DNA of 9,988 bases from Methanospirillum hungatei (lineage in GTDB: Archaea; Halobacteriota; Methanomicrobia; Methanomicrobiales; Methanospirillaceae): assembly GCF_020216685.1 (NCBI RefSeq), contig NZ_JAIWNS010000191.1:1-9988 (forward strand), written 5' to 3'. The first letter of the stretch is position 1, and each line of letters starts with the position of its first letter. The notes under the pieces were generated by a model, which was not told where the DNA came from, searched no databases, and was given only the letters and a program-made list of their open reading frames with translations. Positions 1 to 5,555 of the stretch are shown one piece after another. The position numbers were made by a program, and so were the translations under genes.

Positions 1-1020
1 TGGGCCGGGTATGAGGTCTGTGCGGTTGATCATTTCTGTGATGCCGATCTCCGGAAACATATGGTCTGCTGCATGTCGTTTGATGAGCTGGCCGAGCTCC
101 CCATCCGAATCAGGGAGATGTGCGGGAGGTATGCCATCGATGCTATCATTCCAACTTCCGGGGCCGAAACACTTGAGGATCTTCCTGCTCCGGTCTTCGG
201 GACCGATGCCCATACGGCACGGCAGTTCCTCAACAAGGGATTTGTACAGGACTGGTTCTCAGGGCTTGCTATCCCGGTCCCTCCGCTTGCAGAACCAGGG
301 GAGTTCCCGGCAATGCTCAAGCCACTCTCCGGTTCAGGGGGGTGGCGTAATACCATAGTCAGTTCCCCGTCGGATATCGATGCATGGAAAGAGGCCTTTC
401 CTGATGAACCATTCCTGCTGCAGAGGATAGTGCAGGGAATTCCTGCATCGGTCTGTGTTGTTGCCGGATGTGGCCGGGCACAGGCACTTGCGGTTAACCG
501 TCAGATTCTCCGGGGTGAAGGCCCATACCGGTTCGGGTTTGCCGGTTCCCTGACCCCCTTTGACCATCCACTGCAGGATCAGATGATCTCCTATGCAGAA
601 CGGGCAGCAGCAGCGTCTGGGTGTCTTGGTATTCTTGGGATTGATTTCATGGTCAGCGATAGCGAGGTCTATGCAATTGAGCTCAACCCCCGGTTTGTAG
701 CAACCCTTGATACCATCGAGACCGCGACCGGGATAAATCTGGTGAAAATACACCTGGATGCCTGCCAGGGAGTTCTGCCAGATGCTATGCCAGTTCCGAA
801 GCAGTATGCCCTCCGCCGGATTCTCTTTGCTGACCGGCAATGCGCCGTTCTGGATGATCTCTCCTTCCTTGCTCCGGGAGTTGCCGACATTCCGGTCCCT
901 CCCGCCTCATTTGAAGAAGGAAGTGCGGTTATTAGCGTGTATGGATCCGGGCCTGATCCGGCGTCTGCACAGATGGCACTGGATACTACTATCAGGGTAG
1001 TGGGGCAATATATACGGTGA
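1..1020 (+). CDS. ATP-grasp superfamily ligase, 5'-truncated by window edge
   Basis: The reading frame is open from base 1 (WAGYEVCAVDHFCDADL...), so the gene starts upstream; the ATG at 61 is internal. The translation has the ATP-grasp order: an N-terminal pre-ATP-grasp region, a Lys plus glycine-rich loop (MLKPLSGSGGWRN), a strand pair (FLLQRIVQGIPASVCVVA) and the metal-binding end motif GIDFMVSDSEVYAIELNPRF with its acidic residue and Asn-Pro-Arg. Such enzymes join a carboxylate to an amine or thiol through an acyl-phosphate, using ATP and Mg. The substrate cannot be read from sequence; it resembles archaeal predicted carboligases of the COG2232 type, and a tyramine-glutamate ligase (MfnD-like) role is a less likely alternative. 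Its stop TGA (1018-1020) shares a base with the tfe ATG, so the two are probably translationally coupled. Family confidence is high; function is unknown. Confidence 0.88.
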   Translation, partial: WAGYEVCAVDHFCDADLRKHMVCCMSFDELAELPIRIREMCGRYAIDAIIPTSGAETLEDLPAPVFGTDAHTARQFLNKGFVQDWFSGLAIPVPPLAEPGEFPAMLKPLSGSGGWRNTIVSSPSDIDAWKEAFPDEPFLLQRIVQGIPASVCVVAGCGRAQALAVNRQILRGEGPYRFGFAGSLTPFDHPLQDQMISYAERAAAASGCLGILGIDFMVSDSEVYAIELNPRFVATLDTIETATGINLVKIHLDACQGVLPDAMPVPKQYALRRILFADRQCAVLDDLSFLAPGVADIPVPPASFEEGSAVISVYGSGPDPASAQMALDTTIRVVGQYIR

Positions 1021-1541
1021 TGGCTTCCCACGAGGAGATACTGGCTGACAAGGCTATTTTTGCATATCTTCACCGGATGATTGGGGATGAGGGAATTGAA
1101 CTCATCCGGCGGTTTCCGACAGATAAGGAATACAGTGATGAAGAACTTGCAGAGGTCACAAAGATAAACCTGAACTCAGTCAGGAATACCTTGTACACTC
1201 TGTATGAACACCGGCTGGCAAAATATCGCAGAATAAAAAATAACGAGACCGGCTGGCTGACCTATCTCTGGGAACTTGAACTGGACAATATGTATGATTC
1301 AGTCTCAAAGGATCTTGAGATAATTCTGGAAAAACTTCGGAAGCGGTACAAATACGAGAGTGAGAACGCATTCTATAGCTGTCCGAACTGTGGAAACACA
1401 ATCACATTTTCGGATGCAATGGATTCACAGTTTGTCTGTCAGGAATGTGAAAACAAGATGGTTCATTTTGACAATGACCTGCTGGTGAATGCTCTGCAGA
1501 AACGTATTGCACGTATTGAAGAGAATCTCGGTCATGTGTAG
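1020..1541 (+). CDS. tfe: Transcription factor E, alpha subunit (TFE)
   Basis: This encodes a 173-aa archaeal homologue of the eukaryotic TFIIE alpha N-terminal half. It stabilises the open promoter complex with TBP, TFB and RNA polymerase. Residues about 5-85 form the extended winged helix (ELIRRFPTDKEYSDEELAEVTKINLNSVRNTLYTLYE reads as the HTH part, split here: ELIRRFPTDKEYSDEE then LAEVTKINLNSVRNTLYTLY). A helical linker follows, then a zinc ribbon with Cys121, Cys124, Cys140 and Cys143 (CX2CX15CX2C). I chose the ATG at 1020, which overlaps the upstream stop; a GTG at 1017 would add one residue. The length is normal for the family. It sits between an ATP-grasp gene and an HD-domain gene, overlapping both, so the three are very probably one operon. 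Confidence 0.96.
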   Translation: MASHEEILADKAIFAYLHRMIGDEGIELIRRFPTDKEYSDEELAEVTKINLNSVRNTLYTLYEHRLAKYRRIKNNETGWLTYLWELELDNMYDSVSKDLEIILEKLRKRYKYESENAFYSCPNCGNTITFSDAMDSQFVCQECENKMVHFDNDLLVNALQKRIARIEENLGHV

Positions 1542-2061
1542 TCCGGGAGACGAATATTTATCTTTTCTTTCCGATGCAGGGTGTGATCCCGGAGTCATTG
1601 AGCATTGTCGTGTTGTCCGTGATGTTGCGATCCGGATTGCATCTGACATCGCCGGTGCAGGAATAAAAGTAGACGCTCAATTAGTTGCTGCAGGAGCGAT
1701 CCTTCATGATATCGGCCGGTCCAAAACTCATGGGATGGGCCATGCTGATGAAGGAGGGATTATCTGCCGGTCACTTGGGTTTGATGAGTCCCTCTGCCGA
1801 ATTGTTGAGCGGCATATCGGAGCTGGTCTTCAGGCCAACGAACGGGCAGAGTTTGGACTTTCTGCTGTTGACCGGATTCCTGAAACGCTGGAGGAGAAGA
1901 TTGTGGCCCATGCTGATAACCTGGTGAAAGGAACCCGGGTGATAAGCCATGAAGAGTTTGAATCATCGTTGGAACGGTTTGATGAGCCGATCAGGAAACG
2001 GTTTCTTGCACTGGCAAATGAACTGGAGCGGCTGAAAACGCCTGATCCAGAATCTTCATAG
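1534..2061 (+). CDS. HD-domain (HDIG-type) phosphohydrolase
   Basis: This encodes a 175-aa protein with the metal-binding HD pattern: His24, His58-Asp59 in AILHDIGRSKTHGMGH, His66, His70, His94 and Asp128 in AHADNL. HD-domain proteins are metal-dependent phosphohydrolases acting on nucleotides or phosphodiesters; the substrate here is unknown. The protein resembles the small archaeal HDIG family (TIGR00295-like). I chose the ATG at 1534 (MCSPGDEYL), which overlaps the tfe end by 8 nt. An in-frame upstream start at 1489 would lie deep inside tfe and would add residues that do not look like this family. The 3' end overlaps the convergent ACT-domain gene by 6 nt, a very compact arrangement typical of conserved core chromosome. 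Confidence 0.9.
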   Translation: MCSPGDEYLSFLSDAGCDPGVIEHCRVVRDVAIRIASDIAGAGIKVDAQLVAAGAILHDIGRSKTHGMGHADEGGIICRSLGFDESLCRIVERHIGAGLQANERAEFGLSAVDRIPETLEEKIVAHADNLVKGTRVISHEEFESSLERFDEPIRKRFLALANELERLKTPDPESS

Positions 2062-2574
2062 AATAAGTCTCTTTACAACCGGTAACTCCCTGAGTTCATC
2101 GATGACTCCGGGGGGCATTTTTCCTTCGGCGATGATCACCAGGCGCGGCTCTTCAGAGAGGTGGGGATCAGTGACAAAAACCTGCCGCAGGCCTATGTTG
2201 TGGGATGAGAGTATGTGAATGCAGGCATCAACAATACCCGGCCTGCTCGCGTCCTGGGGTATGACGGTGATGACAGAGAGAGAGAGGCTCTCAGCAATGA
2301 CGGAGAGATCAGGGGTGGCCCGCATGTTAATGAAGATGTCCCGAAAGGGTGAGGTGAGGATACGGCGGGCGGTGGCTTCGACGACCCTCCGGTCAACATG
2401 GAGTTTGGCGGCAACCTGCGTCGCTGCCACCGCGATGGTATTACATGCGATTTTCCCATCCTGATTTACTCCGAATCCGTTTTCGAGAAGAAACCTGACG
2501 ACCCGTGTTTGTGACGGGGAATCTTCAAACCAACCGAGAATCGCAGACCACATAGATCTTTTTCTGTTCTTCAT
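2056..2574 (-). CDS. Predicted amino-acid-metabolism regulator with C-terminal ACT domain
   Basis: This encodes a 172-aa protein. The N-terminal part looks like a helix-turn-helix region (IAVAATQVAAKLHVDRRVVE, about residues 46-65). The C-terminal half, about residues 95-172, has the alternating strand-helix pattern of an ACT domain (LSLSVITVIPQDASRPGIVD and RLVIIAEGKMPPGVIDELRE), a fold that commonly binds amino acids. This matches the archaeal COG2150-type family annotated as predicted regulators of amino-acid metabolism; neither ligand nor target is known. The start is taken as the ATG ending at 2574; a second ATG at 2551-2553 (MWSAILGWF) is a plausible shorter start. No strong ribosome-binding site is visible before either. 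It converges on the HD-domain gene with overlapping stops. Confidence 0.82.
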   Translation of the reverse strand: MKNRKRSMWSAILGWFEDSPSQTRVVRFLLENGFGVNQDGKIACNTIAVAATQVAAKLHVDRRVVEATARRILTSPFRDIFINMRATPDLSVIAESLSLSVITVIPQDASRPGIVDACIHILSSHNIGLRQVFVTDPHLSEEPRLVIIAEGKMPPGVIDELRELPVVKRLIL

Positions 2575-2609
2575 TGGTATTAGACAGTGGGTCTTCTCCG
2601 TGAGTGGAA

Positions 2610-2617
2610 TAGATAAG
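2610..2617 (-). promoter_or_regulatory. Possible TATA element for the ACT-domain gene
   Basis: On the - strand the sequence reads AACTTATCTATT with its centre about 39 nt before the ATG at 2574. That spacing would give a short leader, as is common in archaea. The match to the archaeal TATA consensus is weak, so this is only a candidate. Confidence 0.22.
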
Positions 2618-2714
2618 TTCTTTACGTACTACATCGACCTTATTCAGGCACAGAGACCCGATGTTCAGGATACATTCTGATCTCCGGTAATACGGTGCAA
2701 TTATTGTTCATTGA

Positions 2715-2799
2715 GCGAGGGTATCCGAGCCAGGTCAAAGGAGCAAGGTTGAGGGCCTTGTCGCGAAGGCGTTCGAGCGTTCAAATCGCTTCCCTCGCA
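2715..2799 (+). tRNA. tRNA-Leu, anticodon GAG
   Basis: The 85-nt sequence folds as a class II tRNA. The acceptor stem GCGAGGG (2715-2721) pairs with CCCTCGC (2792-2798), with discriminator A at 2799. The anticodon stem CAAGG/CCTTG (2744-2748 and 2756-2760) encloses loop TTGAGGG with anticodon GAG at 2751-2753, reading leucine CUC/CUU codons. A long variable arm follows. The T arm is GAGCG-TTCAAAT-CGCTT (2775-2791), with one G-U pair. CCA is not encoded, so it must be added after transcription. There is no intron in the anticodon loop. The gene marks the border between the compact core-like genes to the left and accessory genes to the right, but I found no second copy of its 3' end that would act as an attR site in this window. 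Confidence 0.95.
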
Positions 2800-2851
2800 T
2801 TCTTCTTAAAATTCTTCTTGTCATTGAAAGTTATTTTTAAGTTATTATTTT
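2800..2851 (+). terminator. T-rich tract after tRNA-Leu, candidate archaeal terminator
   Basis: Just after the tRNA there are several short T-rich runs (ATTCTTCTT, TTCTTCTTG, TTATTTTTAAG, TTATTATTTTA). Archaeal RNA polymerase commonly stops at oligo-T tracts without a hairpin. Position and composition fit, but the sequence cannot show where transcription ends. Confidence 0.35.
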
Positions 2852-2954
2852 ATACAAATGGCTTATTCATAATAACGAGCCCTGAATTTAGGCAAACCTC
2901 TCTCGCATATCGGGAGGTGACGTCAAGGTCAATATTCTTCGGGATCTTTATCAT
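2850..2954 (-). CDS. Short unrecognised ORF (34 aa), uncertain
   Basis: An ATG-initiated frame of 34 codons begins at 2954 (MIKIPKNIDLDVTSRYAREV) and ends at a TAA at 2850-2852. Its N-terminal part reads like ordinary protein rather than random A+T-rich translation, but I recognise no family and see no ribosome-binding site. It lies in the otherwise gene-free stretch between tRNA-Leu and the vapC remnant. It could be a tiny gene, the remnant of a longer one, or chance. Confidence 0.2.
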   Translation of the reverse strand: MIKIPKNIDLDVTSRYAREVCLNSGLVIMNKPFV

Positions 2955-3009
2955 CCGGTGGATTTTGGTTTTTGAGATACTGGGTTTTTCAAAAAAATTA
3001 AAATTCTTA

Positions 3010-3413
3010 TTATAATTCCATCCATTTTCTAGTTATGAATGAAAACCGTTTAAAATCATTGTCTTCGGAAATCACGAATTTGCATCCTGCAAGAGCGGCA
3101 GTAGCAGCATGCAGTGCATCCCTGGGATTTATTGGGTATTCTGTAAGGAGTTGTGTGCAGTTGTTATCACTTTTTTATCAACGGGAATAAATTTCAAGTT
3201 CGCGATATTGAGAAAAATTTCAGACAATCTTACCGCATCTTCATGCGAGAACTCTTTTTTGATTTTATAGAAGTACTCATCAAAGGTAAGATAAGAGGTG
3301 CATGCGGAAACCGATCCCGTTTCAATCATGGAAATAACAGATCTACACCATTCACCTTTTACTCCAGAGTCACCTGATGCATAGATGACCATATTGGAAT
3401 CAAGATAATACAT
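3010..3413 (-). pseudogene. vapC: VapC-type PIN-domain toxin, frameshifted
   Basis: VapC toxins are Mg-dependent ribonucleases with four acidic active-site residues. The first segment (3129-3413) carries MYYLDSNMVIYASGD with Asp5, then LTFDEYF with Glu46, and stops at TAA 3129-3131 after 94 residues. The rest of the domain continues in another frame: LLTEYPINPRDALHAATAAL, then AGCKFVISEDNDF, ending at TAA 3010-3012. This supplies the two missing acidic positions (PRDALHAA and SEDND). One missing base at about 3140-3165 would restore a protein of roughly 134 aa, the normal VapC size. The start follows the antitoxin stop by 3 nt, as in an intact vapBC operon. Either the toxin is inactivated or the frameshift is a sequencing error; the truncated form lacks half of the catalytic site. 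Confidence 0.85.
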
Positions 3414-3416
3414 TAT

Positions 3417-3665
3417 TTATCCAACTCTTTCATGGAGCATTTCATCATAATCACTATCAGAATCAATCTTTAATATCCGATTGTGTTCATGGGCAAACTG
3501 AGAAAACCGGCTGGAAGCTTTTCTTTCTGATGGGATAATATGCAGAGAATCATCCTCCTCATAGAGAATAATTTTTTTCCCAGGAAAAAAATCCAGGTTT
3601 TTTCTCATCGTGTCTGGAATAATGATCTCTCCATTATCACCGATAATTACTTCAATCATATTCAT
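3417..3665 (-). CDS. vapB: VapB-type antitoxin, AbrB/MazE-like swapped-hairpin DNA-binding protein
   Basis: This encodes an 82-aa protein. Its N-terminal 45 residues follow the AbrB/SpoVT pattern (IGDNGEIIIPDTMRKNLDF, then PGKKIILYEEDDSLHI), a swapped-hairpin DNA-binding fold. The charged C-terminal tail is the part that normally wraps around a PIN toxin. Three bases separate its stop from the vapC start, so the two form one operon, and the protein probably also represses the operon. The start is drawn at the ATG ending at 3665; the ATG six bases later (MIEVIIGD, at 3659) is equally acceptable. The antitoxin frame is intact although the partner toxin is broken. Confidence 0.85.
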   Translation of the reverse strand: MNMIEVIIGDNGEIIIPDTMRKNLDFFPGKKIILYEEDDSLHIIPSERKASSRFSQFAHEHNRILKIDSDSDYDEMLHERVG

Positions 3666-3842
3666 AGGATTTAATGTATTAGATTTGTGTATGATGTATT
3701 ATTACCTATCCGGGGTAAGAACTGCTATCCTACCTAATATTTACTGTTTATCCACTATTTCCCGATAGGTGAACTCTTTCATGATTTTTGATATTGATTA
3801 CACCCATTGAGGGTTAAATAATCTTCCATTTAACGTGCTAAT
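3666..3842. other. Intergenic region between divergent vapBC and padR
   Basis: This A+T-rich stretch holds no credible gene. It contains the vapB promoter region on the - strand and the distal padR promoter region on the + strand. The only repeat I see is ACCTATC (3704-3710) facing GATAGGT (3764-3770), 7-bp inverted arms separated by 53 nt, which could be chance. A TATA-like TTAAATAA lies near 3814-3821 on the + strand. Confidence 0.4.
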
Positions 3843-3868
3843 CATCGTTGTCACTTTGTCCAACGATG
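3843..3868. repeat. Inverted repeat upstream of padR
   Basis: CATCGTTG (3843-3850) and CAACGATG (3861-3868) are perfect 8-bp inverted arms around a 10-nt spacer. The spacing suits a dimeric DNA-binding protein with sites about 18 bp apart centre to centre. It lies upstream of the candidate TATA element and of the second palindrome. It may be an operator or a short hairpin; which is not decidable here. Confidence 0.5.
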
Positions 3869-3870
3869 TA

Positions 3871-3878
3871 TCTAAATA
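3871..3878 (+). promoter_or_regulatory. Candidate TATA element for padR
   Basis: TCTAAATA is centred about 27 nt before the padR ATG at 3902, so transcription would start at or just before the start codon, giving a leaderless or nearly leaderless message. The match to consensus is moderate. The adjacent 18-bp palindrome covers the predicted start region. Confidence 0.35.
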
Positions 3879-3879
3879 G

Positions 3880-3897
3880 TATTGTACTAGTACAATA
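3880..3897. promoter_or_regulatory. Perfect 18-bp palindrome, likely PadR operator
   Basis: TATTGTACTAGTACAATA equals its own reverse complement and ends 4 nt before the padR ATG. PadR regulators are dimers that bind inverted repeats in their own promoters and repress them. Its place between the candidate TATA element and the start codon would let bound protein block polymerase or initiation. That PadR binds here is inferred. Confidence 0.65.
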
Positions 3898-3901
3898 TTG
3901 T

Positions 3902-4498
3902 ATGAGTTCGATCTCGAACATGGAGACGGCCCTTCTGGGGCTTCTCTCTGAAAGACCGATGTATCCGTATGAGATTGAAAGAGACGTGTGGGAGCACGAC
4001 ATGCGGTACTGGACCGAGATCTCACTCTCATCCATTTACAAGGTTCTGGAAAAACTCGAGAAGAAACTGCTCGTTGACGTAAACCTGACCGTCACCGATA
4101 CCAACAAGGTCAAGAAGATCTACTCCATCACCGAAAAAGGAAAAAAGGAACTCAAAGAGAGGATCGTAGAGATCATGTCTGAACTGGAGATCACCATCTA
4201 TCAGATTGATCTCGCCCTTGCAAACCTGCACCTTCTGACGAAAGAAGAGGTGAACGAAGTTCTGGATAAATATCTGAAGTCCATCGATGAGCGTATCACC
4301 TGTTACCAGGAACTGGAGCAGTTTTTCCTTGAACACAAATGTCCGGTGGGAAATCTTGCCCTGTCAAGGAGACGGCAGTTTCTCATCAAGGCAGAACGGG
4401 AATGGGTTCTTAGTTTTCTTGATGAATATAATGCAGAAGCCGGAGGGGAAGGAAATCAGAGGCGATTGAACTCTCCGGTGTCAGGGTCCATAACCTGA
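3902..4498 (+). CDS. PadR-family transcriptional regulator
   Basis: This encodes a 198-aa protein. The N-terminal winged helix is clear (METALLGLLSERPMYPYEIE, followed by SLSSIYKVLEKLEKKLLVD and a wing ending IYSITEKGKKEL). A long helical C-terminal region suitable for dimerisation follows (about residues 90-180). I chose the ATG at 3902 (MSSISNMETALLG); the frame opens earlier but that would place the palindrome inside the gene, and the ATG at 3920 is a shorter alternative. PadR proteins usually repress exporters or detoxification genes and are relieved by a small ligand. This one precedes a DrrAB-like exporter on the same strand. The last ten or so residues are probably a frameshifted tail: the UvrA-like remnant that overlaps this end carries a one-base insertion near 4455-4462. 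Without that base PadR would stop at TGA 4467-4469. Confidence 0.9.
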   Translation: MSSISNMETALLGLLSERPMYPYEIERDVWEHDMRYWTEISLSSIYKVLEKLEKKLLVDVNLTVTDTNKVKKIYSITEKGKKELKERIVEIMSELEITIYQIDLALANLHLLTKEEVNEVLDKYLKSIDERITCYQELEQFFLEHKCPVGNLALSRRRQFLIKAEREWVLSFLDEYNAEAGGEGNQRRLNSPVSGSIT

Positions 4499-4562
4499 AG
4501 AATGTCTCGCGTATCTTCCAAAGAACCAGATTGTTGTCTTTACCGGGGTATTCGGAAGTTTC
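4431..4562 (+). pseudogene. Remnant of a UvrA-like ATPase gene (N-terminus only)
   Basis: Three short segments join into the start of a UvrA-family protein. An ATG at 4431 opens MQKPEGKEIR. A second frame gives AIELSGVRVHNLKNVS (4462-4509). The first frame resumes at 4515 with LPKNQIVVFTGV, then F-G-S where UvrA proteins have the Walker A segment GVSGSGKSSL. The RVHNLKNVS and PKN-VVFTGV signatures are typical of UvrA and its drug-resistance paralogues such as DrrC. One inserted and one missing base explain both frame changes. The homology stops inside the Walker A loop, so nearly all of the roughly 800-residue protein is deleted. The original ATG overlapped the padR 3' end, indicating a padR-uvrA-like operon. 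The order regulator, UvrA-like gene, DrrA-like ATPase, DrrB-like permease suggests a former drug-resistance locus. Confidence 0.75.
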
Positions 4563-4592
4563 TTTCACGAATCAGGTGCAAAATTGCAGGAT

Positions 4593-4600
4593 AAAGGTGA
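4593..4600 (+). promoter_or_regulatory. Ribosome-binding site of the exporter ATPase gene
   Basis: AAAGGTGA ends 3 nt before the ATG at 4604 and is complementary to the archaeal 16S rRNA 3' end. It fixes this ATG as the start and implies the gene is read from a message with a leader, probably from the padR promoter. Confidence 0.6.
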
Positions 4601-4603
4601 CTC

Positions 4604-5545
4604 ATGAGTAATTCAGTCATATTGGATGTATCAAATTTTTCATATGCGTATGGTGATGTACAGGCAGTAAAAGATGTCTCATTCAGAGTAAAAAGGGGAG
4701 AATTCTTCTCTTTTCTCGGGCCAAACGGAGCAGGAAAAACAACGGTGATAAACACCCTTATCACGCTCCTTCCCATGCAGGAAGGGACGGTCACCGTTGC
4801 AGGATATGATCTCAGAGCAGACCATGTCAAAGTCAGGGAGTCAATCGGGATTGTATTTCAGCAGATAACGCTTGACAAGGATATGACGGTCAGGGAAACC
4901 CTTGATTTTCACGGGGATATCTACGGAATGGGCCTGGAGGATAAAATGCAGCGAATATCAGAACTTTTGACCCTTGTGGAACTTGAAGAGAAGGCCGATG
5001 CACTTGTCAGCACTCTTTCAGGTGGGATGAAACGCAGACTTGAGATTGCCCGTGGTCTGATGACACGTCCGCAGATTCTCTTTCTTGATGAACCGACCAT
5101 CGGGCTTGATCCACAGACCAGACAGAAGACCTGGGAGTATCTCAGAATGGTAAACCAGGAAGGAACTACCATCTTCATGACGACCCATTACATGGATGAG
5201 GCTGATATCCTCTCTGATTCGATTGCACTCATTGATCATGGAGAGATCATACAGAGAGGAACACCGGATGAGCTCAAATCAGGCCTTGGAAAAGATATCA
5301 TCTATCTAGAAACCACTGACAACAGTGCTGTATCAACCAGAATTCAAGAAATACCGGGTATCACCGGGATTCAGCCATGTTACGGGAAGTTACTCATATT
5401 CTCCGGAAATGACGGGGCACAGGTGCTTCCTGACATCATCAGGGCTGCGGATGAACAGGGAATCACGGTTACGTCAGTCAGTCTGAAAAAACCCACGATG
5501 GATGACGTCTTTATGCATTATACCGGAACGGAGATCCGGGATTAG
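4604..5545 (+). CDS. ABC exporter ATP-binding subunit, DrrA-like
   Basis: This encodes a 313-aa cytoplasmic ATPase that energises the permease encoded directly downstream. Visible motifs in order are Walker A GPNGAGKTT (residues 39-47), the Q-loop region GIVFQQITLDKDMTV, the ABC signature LSGGMKRRLEIARGL (about 138-152), Walker B ILFLDEPTIGLD (about 157-168) and the H-loop TTHYMDEAD. The C-terminal extension after about residue 230 is the usual DrrA/CcmA-type regulatory tail. The length is normal. Relatives export drugs such as daunorubicin, or lipids and polysaccharides; the substrate is not readable here. The PadR gene ahead of it and the UvrA-like remnant in between favour a drug or toxin exporter. 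No TATA element is clear in the gap after padR, so co-transcription is likely. Confidence 0.93.
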   Translation: MSNSVILDVSNFSYAYGDVQAVKDVSFRVKRGEFFSFLGPNGAGKTTVINTLITLLPMQEGTVTVAGYDLRADHVKVRESIGIVFQQITLDKDMTVRETLDFHGDIYGMGLEDKMQRISELLTLVELEEKADALVSTLSGGMKRRLEIARGLMTRPQILFLDEPTIGLDPQTRQKTWEYLRMVNQEGTTIFMTTHYMDEADILSDSIALIDHGEIIQRGTPDELKSGLGKDIIYLETTDNSAVSTRIQEIPGITGIQPCYGKLLIFSGNDGAQVLPDIIRAADEQGITVTSVSLKKPTMDDVFMHYTGTEIRD

Positions 5546-5550
5546 GTGAT
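5544..5550 (+). promoter_or_regulatory. Ribosome-binding site of the exporter permease gene
   Basis: AGGTGAT overlaps the stop codon of the ATPase gene and lies 5 nt before the permease ATG at 5556, which supports that start and coupled translation of the two subunits. Confidence 0.65.
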
Positions 5551-5555
5551 TCTCT

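Noticed and set aside
334..840. A 168-residue open frame on the - strand inside the ATP-grasp gene
   Set aside because: It is antisense to a well-supported ATP-grasp coding frame.
2600..2677. A short GTG-started frame (MSGIDKFFTYYIDLIQAQ...) between the ACT gene and tRNA-Leu
   Set aside because: It has about 25 residues, no ribosome-binding site and no recognised family; chance is likely, and the stretch may simply hold promoters.
2885..2925. A possible hairpin ACCTC...GAGGT in the gap after tRNA-Leu
   Set aside because: The 5-bp stem with a loop of about 13 nt is too weak to support an RNA gene or terminator.
2695..3015. A 106-residue open frame on the + strand
   Set aside because: It runs through tRNA-Leu and the A+T-rich gap; its translation is low-complexity and matches no family.
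3704..3770. Inverted ACCTATC / GATAGGT with a 53-nt spacer between vapB and padR
   Set aside because: The arms are short and the spacer long; in A+T-rich DNA this can arise by chance, so it is not called an operator.
4028..4336. A 102-residue open frame on the - strand inside padR
   Set aside because: It is the antisense of the PadR coding region, which has a clear winged helix in the sense frame.
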